Shown here piece by piece: positions 1 through 7,527 of a DNA stretch of 10,733 bases. The translations under genes and the position numbers were made by a program. The notes below the pieces were generated by a model. That model saw nothing but the letters and a program-made list of their open reading frames with translations, made no database searches and was not told where the DNA came from. The stretch is from Acidimicrobiaceae bacterium (lineage in GTDB: Bacteria > Actinomycetota > Acidimicrobiia > Acidimicrobiales > Salinilacustritrichaceae): the NCBI GenBank assembly GCA_003476595.1, contig DMTU01000168.1:1066-11798 (forward strand). The letters are read 5' to 3'. Every line of letters starts with the position of its first letter. Position 1 is the first letter of the stretch.

Positions 1-2
1 CC

Positions 3-416
3 GCCGCGCTGAAGGCACTCGGATACGACTCCGAGAGCAACCTGTCTGTGGACCTGGAGGGCTGCCCAGACGCCGAAGTCCTTGCGTATGCGGCGCAGCA
101 CCGGCGGGTCATCGTCACGAAGAACACCGACCTGGTGCTCATTTGCTGTGAGGCCGAGCACCCGGTGATCTGGTACCGCCCGAAGGGCCGGGAGAGCTTC
201 GCCGTCCAGGTGATCACGTTCTTCACCTTCGGCGGCGAATGGGAGTCGTTGCTCGCCAGCGCCGACGCGGTGCAGCAGGGCAAGACCAACGCTCACGCCC
301 TGACATTCGCCCAGGTCCGGCAGCGAGTGGTCCGAAGGATGCGCCGTACTCAGCGTGAGCGGACGGCCCGGTATCGGGCTGAGCGCGATGGGCAACAGAG
401 CCTCGACGACGACTGA
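3..416 (+). CDS. DUF5615 (PIN-like) family protein, 5' end cut by window edge
   Basis: The frame is open from the first full codon at 3 to the TGA at 414-416, giving 137 visible residues. The residues before the GTG at 48 (AALKALGYDSESNLSV) fit the usual start of DUF5615 proteins, so that GTG is internal and roughly 15 N-terminal residues lie outside the window. The core is PDAEVLAYAAQHRRVIVTKNTD, matching the family pattern of an acidic patch, an 'EVLAYAA' helix and a 'VIVTKNTD' strand ending in a conserved Asp. DUF5615 has a PIN-like nuclease fold and is often the presumed toxin next to a DUF433 or VapB-like antitoxin. Any partner here would lie upstream, outside the window. The last 30 residues form a basic, arginine-rich tail ending in DDD. 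Family assignment is fairly sure; toxin activity is inference. Confidence 0.75.
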   Translation, partial: AALKALGYDSESNLSVDLEGCPDAEVLAYAAQHRRVIVTKNTDLVLICCEAEHPVIWYRPKGRESFAVQVITFFTFGGEWESLLASADAVQQGKTNAHALTFAQVRQRVVRRMRRTQRERTARYRAERDGQQSLDDD

Positions 417-440
417 CCGCCGAGAGACCGACCATCCCGG

Positions 441-455
441 CGCTGAGCCTCAGCG
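441..455. terminator. Possible weak bidirectional terminator hairpin
   Basis: A perfect inverted repeat, CGCTGA / TCAGCG with a 3-base loop, lies in the 33-base gap between two convergent genes and overlaps the stop codon (450-452) of the minus-strand gene. The stem is only 6 bp and no T-run follows on either strand, so it may be a chance palindrome or a weak, Rho-assisted end. Confidence 0.25.
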
Positions 456-1001
456 GCGTTGCTGGAGCGTGAGCGTGCCAGTGGTGACCATCGAGTCGAC
501 CAGCTTGCGATCGTCGGTGGGTAGCGAGGTGCGGTAGTCCGCAATCCACTCCGGATCCTCCGCGGCGAGCACAGCCGCTGCAACGTTCGTTCCCTCGCGC
601 CACCGGGCCAGGTCGCGAGGACTTGGGATCGCTGCCGTCAGCACCTGCTCGCCGTGAGCCATCTTCAGCATGACTCGGGCCATACCCGCTCCGTAGCGAT
701 GGCTCCCGACGAACTCGCTCCTGTCGGGATCATCACGCGGAAGGCTCGCGGCTAGCCGTTCGAGGATGGGCAGCCCGACCTGAACGTCCATGGCATGCAG
801 CGCTGTCCGACGTTTCTGCCAGCCGAGCGAACGCCCGCATCCGCAAGGGCAATCACCGCTGCGCTTCGATCCGTCGCCGCCCATCAGCGCCGCTCGGGCA
901 TCACCAAACAGCATCGACCAGAACCGGGCGACGAGGTAGAAGGCGGCGAGAAACGCCGCAATCCCAACGACGACCTTGAGGACATCCACCACCACCGCCA
1001 T
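450..1001 (-). CDS. Hypothetical membrane-anchored protein with CPCGCGR motif
   Basis: A 183-residue protein starting at the ATG at 1001 and ending at TGA 450-452. Residues about 4-26 (VVVDVLKVVVGIAAFLAAFYLVA) are a single membrane segment or uncleaved signal anchor. Residues 51-57 are CPCGCGR, three closely spaced cysteines followed by a basic stretch (WQKRR), which resembles a small metal-binding knuckle. The rest (about 70-183) is a soluble, probably helical domain rich in charged residues, with no enzyme motif I recognise. I recall similar CxCGCGR proteins annotated only as hypothetical in actinobacteria. It is convergent with the DUF5615 gene and divergent from ccmF. Its base composition is milder than that of the right-hand genes (about 62% GC in one sampled line), hinting at an accessory origin. 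Function unknown; reality of the gene is well supported by the clean start, membrane segment and motif. Confidence 0.65.
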   Translation of the reverse strand: MAVVVDVLKVVVGIAAFLAAFYLVARFWSMLFGDARAALMGGDGSKRSGDCPCGCGRSLGWQKRRTALHAMDVQVGLPILERLAASLPRDDPDRSEFVGSHRYGAGMARVMLKMAHGEQVLTAAIPSPRDLARWREGTNVAAAVLAAEDPEWIADYRTSLPTDDRKLVDSMVTTGTLTLQQRR

Positions 1002-1007
1002 GACCGG

Positions 1008-1052
1008 GATCGTACGGCAGCGGCCATCAGCGTCGAGGGCTGCGTACCGATC
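1008..1052. promoter_or_regulatory. Imperfect dyad in the divergent intergenic region
   Basis: GATCGTACGGCAG (1008-1020) and CTGCGTACCGATC (1040-1052) pair as a 12-bp interrupted stem with one bulged base on each arm, separated by 19 bases. The dyad lies just upstream of the minus-strand Cys-motif gene (start 1001), within the 1002-1244 gap it shares with ccmF. It could be an operator or a 5'-leader structure. No convincing -10/-35 pair was found in the gap; TTGCAG at 1151-1156 is the best -35-like hexamer on the plus strand, but it has no good -10 partner. Confidence 0.25.
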
Positions 1053-1244
1053 GGGCGTTCACCGGCGCGGGGTACTGCGGTAACCGCCACACTCGGTAGC
1101 GGGCAGCGAGTCCAGCCTTTCGCGACAGAAGCGCCACTACGGAGCCTCTGTTGCAGAACCTCTGCGCGGCGCGGACCCTACCGACTCGGTGGCGAAGCAT
1201 CTGCGCCGACGCCACCGGGTCGGGAGGCGCAGTACCGTTCAGAT

Positions 1245-3203
1245 GTGGGCAACGTCGGTGGGGCCCTGGTCTCGACTGGATTCGGTGCTGCAGCCGTGGC
1301 TGCGCTGCTGGGCGTCATCGCCGTGCGCACCGGCCGGTTCGCTCGTGGGGCGGCGGTGGCGTCGTGGATGGCGGCGGCGTCGCTGTCGGTTGCTCTGGCG
1401 ATCCTCGCTCGGGCGTTCGCGGTCGGAGATCACTCGTTCGTCGCGGTGGCGGACCACAGCCGGCAGGCGCTGGGGACCTACGACCGTGTGATGGGCCTGT
1501 GGGGTGGCATGGCCGGGTCGCTGTTGCTGTTCACGACCATGACAGCGGTGTTCGCCGCGGTTGGCCTGGGTCGGCGCCCTCCTCCCGCGGCGATGGCAGT
1601 GACCGGCGTGGTCGTCGCCACCCTTGCGGCGATCACGCAGTGGCTGGCCGACCCGTTCGCCCGGTTGGAGATCCCGGCGCTGGACGGGGTGGGCCTGACC
1701 CCGATCCTCGAGCACTGGGCGATGCGGGTGCACCCGCCGATGGTCTACGCCGGTCTGACGGTGTTGGTCGTCCCGGCGGCGCTCGCTGTCGGGTTGCCGG
1801 CGGTGGGGGAGGAGCGGCTGCGGTGGTCACGGATCCAGCCGTGGCTGGTGTGCTCGTGGGCGTTGCTCGGTCTAGGCATGGTGCTCGGTTCTCACTGGGC
1901 GTACGCGGAGCTGGGGTGGGGCGGGTACTGGGCGTGGGACCCGGTCGAGAACGCCGCCCTGCTGCCGTGGCTGGCGGTGACCGTGGCGTTGCACGTCGGT
2001 CGCCGCGGTGAGTCGGGGTGGGGCCGGGCGGCCGTGGTGCTGCCGTTCCTGCTGGCCTTGCTCGGCTCGGCGCTCACCCGCTCGGGTGCGACGTCGTCTG
2101 TCCATGCCTTCGCCGAGGCTCGGTCCATCGGCCGGGCCTTGACGTTGCTGACGGTTGCTGCTGCGGCGGCGACGGTGGTGTCGATCCGTCGGGCCGCTCG
2201 GCCGGCGCCTGGTGCCGGTGCGCCGACCCGGGGGAGGTTGGCCGCGTGCATCGTGCTGGGCGCCGGTCTCGCGGTGGTCCTGGTCGGCACGTTGTACCCC
2301 GTGCTCCGGGGCTGGTTCGGCGGCGATCGCCTCGCCATCGCCCCGGGGTTCTTCAACGGGGCGCTGGCGCCGATCGTCCTGGTCGGTCTGGCGGTCCAGG
2401 TCAGCCGTGGCCGGGTGCCGTCGCTGCGGGTGGCGGCGGTTACCGTGGTCGCCGGGGTGGGGCTGTGGGCGCTCGGGTGGCGGGAGCCGGCGGCGATCGC
2501 GCTCGGGGCAGCGGCGACGGTGGCCCTGGTGGTCAGCATTCGCACGTTGGTGCGCGGCCGGCGTGCTGCGGAGCTGGCGCACGCCGGCGCCGCGCTCTTG
2601 CTCCTCGGGGTTGCGGGGACGGCAACTGGTGAACAGGTGACGGTGCCGATCGCGGTCGGTGAGGTCGTCGACGTGGCCGGACACGAGGTGCTCCTGGAGG
2701 GCATCAGGACCGAGGCGGGGCCGACGTCGACGTCGACGGCGGTGGTCGCTGACGTGCGCATCGACGGGCACGCCCGCATGCCGGCCCTGGTGGCCCATCC
2801 CGACCGTGGTGTGCTCCTGGCCGAGTCGACGCTGCGTTCGACGCCGGCGGTGGACGTGCAGGTGATCCTGCGGGATGCGAGCGACGACCGTGCCATCGTG
2901 ACGGTGACGGTGTCCCCGTTGCAGCAGCTGGTGTGGTGGGGTGGGCTCGTGACGGTGGTCGGTGGGCTGCTCAGCGTCCGGATCAGCCGTCGTCGCGCCG
3001 GGCCCGCTTGGCGTCGAGGAGCGACCCGAGGGTCGACTGGGGCCGTTCCGGCTCCGGCTCAGGGTTCGTCGCCGGTGGCGGTGCCTGCGGGACCGATGCG
3101 GGCGGGGTGGTGGCCGGTGGAGCGTCGCCGGTCTTCGGCGTTGCCCGATGGGGCGTCGATCGACCCGGCGGGTCGGGCAGCGCCGCCCGCAGCCGGCGGG
3201 TGA
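1245..3203 (+). CDS. ccmF: CcmF-type cytochrome c haem lyase
   Basis: Membrane protein of 652 residues (E. coli CcmF is about 650), predicted to ligate haem to apocytochrome c on the outer face of the membrane as part of System I maturation. The WWD motif WGGYWAWDPVENAA begins at residue 225. His163 (in VHPPMVY), His250 (in ALHVGRR), His287 (in SVHAFAE) and His446 (in LAHAGAAL) occupy the positions of the four CcmF haem-related histidines. Many hydrophobic helices run to about residue 580. The frame stays open upstream to before 795, but that part is antisense to another gene. The GTG at 1245 directly precedes the first helix and is the best start, although the only SD-like sequence, GGGAGG (1222-1227), is 17 bases away. 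The last 70 or so residues are a low-complexity tail lying antisense to the vWA gene. No other ccm gene is visible. Confidence 0.9.
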   Translation: MGNVGGALVSTGFGAAAVAALLGVIAVRTGRFARGAAVASWMAAASLSVALAILARAFAVGDHSFVAVADHSRQALGTYDRVMGLWGGMAGSLLLFTTMTAVFAAVGLGRRPPPAAMAVTGVVVATLAAITQWLADPFARLEIPALDGVGLTPILEHWAMRVHPPMVYAGLTVLVVPAALAVGLPAVGEERLRWSRIQPWLVCSWALLGLGMVLGSHWAYAELGWGGYWAWDPVENAALLPWLAVTVALHVGRRGESGWGRAAVVLPFLLALLGSALTRSGATSSVHAFAEARSIGRALTLLTVAAAAATVVSIRRAARPAPGAGAPTRGRLAACIVLGAGLAVVLVGTLYPVLRGWFGGDRLAIAPGFFNGALAPIVLVGLAVQVSRGRVPSLRVAAVTVVAGVGLWALGWREPAAIALGAAATVALVVSIRTLVRGRRAAELAHAGAALLLLGVAGTATGEQVTVPIAVGEVVDVAGHEVLLEGIRTEAGPTSTSTAVVADVRIDGHARMPALVAHPDRGVLLAESTLRSTPAVDVQVILRDASDDRAIVTVTVSPLQQLVWWGGLVTVVGGLLSVRISRRRAGPAWRRGATRGSTGAVPAPAQGSSPVAVPAGPMRAGWWPVERRRSSALPDGASIDPAGRAAPPAAGG

Positions 3204-6200
3204 GGGTCGCACCGGCCGTGCGGGCGGAGGCGGCGACGGTCGTGGTTCGGAGCGCGAGGCGGGAACCGGCGACGGCGAGGGGCCAGAGCAGTGCGGCGGC
3301 GAGCAGGAGCCACCCGGTGAGGGCGATGCGTCGCTGTCCGGCGACGAGGTCGGCCGGGTCGAAGGCGGCGGTGGGTTCGATGGCGCCACGCCCGCCGGTC
3401 CGGACGGCGATGGTCTCGAGGGCGCCGAGCTCGATGTCGCCGGGCACGTACTCGGCGCTGTAGCTGCGGGTGGCCAGCGTGGTGCCGGCGACCGACACCG
3501 ACTCGCCGGCACCGACCGTGGCGCCGACGGCGTAGCTGCCGGCGGCGGACACCTCGACCTCGCCGGTGAAGCGGTCGCCGGCGCTGCGGGTGAGTCGCAC
3601 CTCGTCCACCTCGCCGTCGGGGCGCACGACCCGTGCGGTGCCGGTGGCGCCGCCGGGGAAGTCCTCAGCGCCTTCGACCTCGATGCGGAGCACGTCACCG
3701 GTGACCCGGGCCCGGATCAGGCCGGCCTGCTCGCCGGTCGGGTAGGTGTCCTTGACGACGCCGGCCCAGTGGTCGACGAAGCCGGACCAGCTGGACCAGA
3801 GCTGACCCCAGCGGTCGAGGTCGCTCGTCCAGGACGTGACCCGTCCGAGCCCGACCTGCCAGGAGGCGAGCAGGGGGTCGCCGTCCTCGCCGACACGGAG
3901 GTGGGTGGTGGCCAGGGGCCGGGCGGTGGTGGCGACGTAGCCCAGGACGGGCGGTGCTTCGGTGAGGCCGGCGACCGGGTCGGCGTTCGAGGTCACCTGG
4001 GGGACGAAGCGGCCCTCCTGGAGGAAGTCGCGCGAGGCCAGGATCGCCTCGTCGGCGATGATGTCGGGGACCTCCTGCAGGTCTCGTCCGGGGTAGAACC
4101 GGCCGCCACCGGCCTCGGCGATCGCACCGAGCTCGGTGGATGCGCCCTCGCCGGTGGCGACGACGGAGACGGTGATGCCCTCCTCGAGCAGCTCGACGGC
4201 GTCGTCCTCGAGCCCGTCGAGCTCGCCGGGGTCGGTGAAGCCGTCGGTGAACAGGATGATGTGCTTGAGCGCGGCGTTGGAGTCGCGGAGGGCTTCGGCG
4301 GACGTGCTGAGCGATCGGCTGAGGTCGGTGGTGTCCCCGCTGGGGACGAGCTTGCGGAGCCCGGAGTTGACCACGTCCTGGGCGGGGAGCTGTTGGAGGT
4401 CGATGAGCCAGCGCTCCTGTGTGTCGACGGCGAGGACGCCGACCTCGTCCAGTTCGGACAGGGACTGGATGGCTCGAGCGGCGCCTGCTCGGCTGATGTC
4501 GGTCTTGTTGACGCCGCCCTCCATGGAGTTGCCGTCCACGATGCCGTTGTTGCCCTCGGCGCAGTGGCAGGCGCCCATGGAGCCGCTGGTGTCGATGGCG
4601 AGGACCTCGGCGACGGTCTGGCGGCGCTTCGGGTCCAGGATCTCGGATTCGACGGGCAGCAGCGCTTCGAGGTCCGTGCCGCGGTAGCCGCCGAGCCCGT
4701 AGCTCTGGGTTCCGCCGATCGTCACCAGCCCTCGCCCGAGGTCTCGGGTGGCGGCGGTGAGGGCGTAGAGGTGCTCGGGGGCCAAGGTCCGGGCGTCGAC
4801 GTCGACGAGCACGGTGGAGGAGATGCCGGCCAGCTCGTCGACCGGGGGGATGTCGGTGACCGGTGTCGTCTGGACGTCGATGCCGGCGGCGCGCAGGGCG
4901 GCGGTGAGCGTGGCGCCGTTGCCGTCGCGACCTTCGACGAGGAGGACGGTGGCGGGGCCCTCGATCTGGGCGGCGCCGAAGGCGACGTCGTTCTGGGCGA
5001 TGGTGTCTGCGCCGCTGCTGGCGCGCAGCTGGTAGCGGGCGACGCCGCTGCCCTGCGCGGTGTCGGTGAAGGTCACCTCGTTGGGCCCGGCGGCGAGCTC
5101 CACGGTGCGGCTGTCGATGCGGGTGCCTTCCCGCAGGAGGTCGATGCGGGCGGTGGTGGCCTCGGTCGAGTCGATGGTGCCGGTGATGGTGATCTGCTCG
5201 CCCTCTCGGACCCGGCCCGGGAGCTGGAGGGCGGCGATGGCGACGTCTCGACCACCGGACCGGCCCACGGCGTGGAAGTCCACGGCGATGCCGGCATCGG
5301 CGAGACGCTCCGCTTCGGCAGCTGTGTCGCCCTGGGTGCTGCGACCGTCCGACACGACGACGATGCGGCGCCGCGCATCGGTCGGTAGGACCGCAGCGCC
5401 GAGTCGCAGCGCGCCGGCCAGGTCGGTTCGGCTGGAGTCGACGCGCACCGCCGGGCGGGTGAGCGGGACCTCCGAGCGGACGGTGGTCTCGAGCTGGGCG
5501 TCGCCGCCGAAGACGACAAGTCCGGCGAGGTCACCGTCGGGCTGCTCGCGCAGCGCATCGTGGACCCACTGGAGCGCGTCCTCCTGACCGCCTCGGCCGA
5601 GGCTGTCCGACGCGTCGAGCACGAAGACGGTGGCGACCCGCTCGGCGCTGCGGTGCACGCCCAGGTCGGCCAGGGCAAGCACCGCCAGCACGACGATGGC
5701 GGCCCGGGCGACGAGGGCGAGGTGCCACTGCCGCCGTGGGACGCCGAGGCGACGGCGGCTGAGCAACGTCTCGACTGCGACGACGAGCAGCAGGGGCAGC
5801 ACGACCCAGGGCAGGAGGGAGCGGGCCGATTCGCCGCCGACGATCGACTCGCCACGCGGTCGTTCCACTTCGGCGATGGCCAGCGACGGTGCCACCGCCA
5901 GGGCGGATTCCTCGGGCGGCGGGTTGACGGCGACGAGCACGGGGTCGTCGTCGCCGACGGTGACCTCCCAGAACCCGGCGCGGTCGGCGACAGCGGCACC
6001 GGAGCCGACGGGTCGCTCGACGCGGGCTCCGCCGGGCCGCTCGAGCACCGTGGCCCGGTCGACGTCGTGGGGCAACCGGTCGCCCACGGTGCCGGGAACG
6101 CCGATGGAGCCGGGTCCGGCGAGCTCGCGCAGGATTCGGTCGCCGAGGATCGGGAACGACACCTGGACGGGCAGGTTGGACTCGGCGATGGCGAACGTCT

Positions 6201-7527
6201 GGTACACGAACGGCACCGTCGAGCCGCCCCGTAGGAGCAGGGGTGTGCCCTCGGCCCCGACGAGCTCGGTGGCGAGCGGCGCCTGCACCGCTTGGCTGGT
6301 AGCCACGGCCAGGTCGGTGAGGTCGAGGTCGGCGAGCAGCGGATCCCGGCTGTCGACGAGCGCCACCGCGGGCTGTTCCACGTCGCCGGTGACCGTCACG
6401 TCCGGTGTGCCTCCGGGCGGGGCGATCGCCCAGTACGGCACGTCGATGTCGGCGGGCACCGGGACCCGGTCGAGGACCACGACGTCGGCGTCGGGAGCGG
6501 CGGCCGCGGATGCGACCTGGACGGCGGTCACGCCGGGCAGGGCGTCGAGGAGGATGTCCAGGAACGGGTCACCCGCTCCGATGACGGCGACGGTGAGGTC
6601 CTCGACCGGCGGAGCGGTCGCGTAGCGGTGATCGTCGAGATCGAGTGCGTCCTCACCTTCGAGGAACGCCTCGATCCGTCGGCCCGCCGGCAGGTCGGCC
6701 GCGACCTCCACCACGTCGTCGGGCTCGAGTCGCACCGCTTCGGCGTGGACGGTGCGGCCATCGACGTCGAGGCGCAGGGTCTGGGTAGCCGCAGCACCAC
6801 CGGTGTGGGTGACCGTGGCGACCGCGTGGACGCCCGATCCCCGCGGTTCCACGGTGAGGCTCGTGATCGCCCGGTTGGTGCGCTCCTCGCCGACGGGCTC
6901 GTAGCGGGTGCCGGCGGGAGCCTGGCGCTGCTCGGCGGGTTCGAGTCCGCCGTCGGAGAGCAGCACGAACCCGATCGGGACACCGGGGGTCTCGAGGCTC
7001 CGTGCGAGCGTGAAGGCGCCGATGAGATCGCCACGCCCCTCGCTCGGTTCGATCCGCTCGAGGGCGGCGTCGAAGGCGCTCCGGTCGGCGCTGGCGCTGA
7101 GGGTCACGCGGGCCGTGGTGCCGGCCTCGACGACGCTGGCGAGGCCGCCGTCGGGCAGCTCGTCGAACAACTCGCCCGCGACGCCGGCGGCGAGGTCGGT
7201 CCGGGTGGCCGTGCCCTCTCGGGCTCCCATGGACGCGGAGGCGTCGATGATGAAGACCGTGTGCGCCGAGAGCGGAGTGTCCTCCACGATGACGGGGCGG
7301 GCGGCGGCGAGGGCGAGCAGGACGACGGCGAGCAGCTGGAGGAGGAGCAGGGCGCTGGGCACGAGCCGCTGCCACGGGGTGGCCGCGGCGACGGGCGACG
7401 GCACCTGCTGCCACAGCAACACGGAGCGGACCTCGTGGCGGGCGCGGCGGGGCCGCAGGACGTGGAGCAGCACCACGGGCGCGGCGAGGGTGAGGAGCCA
7501 GAGCGCTGCCGGGTTGGCGAAGCTCAC
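2983..7527 (-). CDS. Fused BatA-like / triple vWA-domain membrane protein with GATase-like fold
   Basis: A 1514-residue protein. The GTG start at 7527-7525 overlaps the upstream TGA (GTGA) and has GGGGGTG 5 bases upstream; an in-frame ATG at 7623 would add an unlikely basic leader. Residues 3-80 are a BatA-type aerotolerance N-terminus with two membrane helices (about 6-24 and 57-79). vWA1 has MIDAS DASAS at 95-99 and Asp192. A beta-rich region runs to about 560, then helices at about 570-590 and 602-622. vWA2 has DASDS (638-642), Thr701 and Asp727. After a beta-sandwich region, GLVTIGGTQSYGLGGYRG (933-950) resembles a class I glutamine amidotransferase fold without the nucleophilic Cys. vWA3 has DTSGS (979-983), Thr1067 and Asp1095. 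The last helix is about 1400-1425, followed by a Pro-rich tail. Related clusters usually have two separate proteins here. Probable role: extracytoplasmic Mg2+-dependent scaffold working with MoxR. Confidence 0.85.
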   Translation of the reverse strand: MSFANPAALWLLTLAAPVVLLHVLRPRRARHEVRSVLLWQQVPSPVAAATPWQRLVPSALLLLQLLAVVLLALAAARPVIVEDTPLSAHTVFIIDASASMGAREGTATRTDLAAGVAGELFDELPDGGLASVVEAGTTARVTLSASADRSAFDAALERIEPSEGRGDLIGAFTLARSLETPGVPIGFVLLSDGGLEPAEQRQAPAGTRYEPVGEERTNRAITSLTVEPRGSGVHAVATVTHTGGAAATQTLRLDVDGRTVHAEAVRLEPDDVVEVAADLPAGRRIEAFLEGEDALDLDDHRYATAPPVEDLTVAVIGAGDPFLDILLDALPGVTAVQVASAAAAPDADVVVLDRVPVPADIDVPYWAIAPPGGTPDVTVTGDVEQPAVALVDSRDPLLADLDLTDLAVATSQAVQAPLATELVGAEGTPLLLRGGSTVPFVYQTFAIAESNLPVQVSFPILGDRILRELAGPGSIGVPGTVGDRLPHDVDRATVLERPGGARVERPVGSGAAVADRAGFWEVTVGDDDPVLVAVNPPPEESALAVAPSLAIAEVERPRGESIVGGESARSLLPWVVLPLLLVVAVETLLSRRRLGVPRRQWHLALVARAAIVVLAVLALADLGVHRSAERVATVFVLDASDSLGRGGQEDALQWVHDALREQPDGDLAGLVVFGGDAQLETTVRSEVPLTRPAVRVDSSRTDLAGALRLGAAVLPTDARRRIVVVSDGRSTQGDTAAEAERLADAGIAVDFHAVGRSGGRDVAIAALQLPGRVREGEQITITGTIDSTEATTARIDLLREGTRIDSRTVELAAGPNEVTFTDTAQGSGVARYQLRASSGADTIAQNDVAFGAAQIEGPATVLLVEGRDGNGATLTAALRAAGIDVQTTPVTDIPPVDELAGISSTVLVDVDARTLAPEHLYALTAATRDLGRGLVTIGGTQSYGLGGYRGTDLEALLPVESEILDPKRRQTVAEVLAIDTSGSMGACHCAEGNNGIVDGNSMEGGVNKTDISRAGAARAIQSLSELDEVGVLAVDTQERWLIDLQQLPAQDVVNSGLRKLVPSGDTTDLSRSLSTSAEALRDSNAALKHIILFTDGFTDPGELDGLEDDAVELLEEGITVSVVATGEGASTELGAIAEAGGGRFYPGRDLQEVPDIIADEAILASRDFLQEGRFVPQVTSNADPVAGLTEAPPVLGYVATTARPLATTHLRVGEDGDPLLASWQVGLGRVTSWTSDLDRWGQLWSSWSGFVDHWAGVVKDTYPTGEQAGLIRARVTGDVLRIEVEGAEDFPGGATGTARVVRPDGEVDEVRLTRSAGDRFTGEVEVSAAGSYAVGATVGAGESVSVAGTTLATRSYSAEYVPGDIELGALETIAVRTGGRGAIEPTAAFDPADLVAGQRRIALTGWLLLAAALLWPLAVAGSRLALRTTTVAASARTAGATLTRRLRAALPDPPGRSTPHRATPKTGDAPPATTPPASVPQAPPPATNPEPEPERPQSTLGSLLDAKRARRDDG

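Noticed and set aside
1027..1215. Possible small gene or tRNA in the divergent gap
   Set aside because: The 62-residue minus-strand frame has no family features or SD, and no cloverleaf or T-loop consensus was found on either strand.
795..1244. Upstream extension of the ccmF frame starting at an ATG at 795
   Set aside because: It lies largely antisense to the Cys-motif gene, codes a charged, His/Arg-rich sequence unlike CcmF, and the GTG at 1245 directly precedes the first membrane helix.
1872..3698. Long minus-strand open frames antisense to ccmF (about 608 and 334 residues)
   Set aside because: Their translations are Pro/Arg/Ser/His-rich with no domain logic, typical antisense shadows of a GC-rich gene; CcmF on the plus strand is unmistakable.
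4674..4740. Active glutamine amidotransferase domain
   Set aside because: The GGTQSYGLGGYRG segment resembles the fold but has no nucleophilic Cys, so catalysis is unlikely.
2962..5388. 808-residue plus-strand frame opposite the vWA gene
   Set aside because: Composition is Gly/Asp/Glu repeats with no recognisable fold, and the opposite strand codes clear vWA domains.
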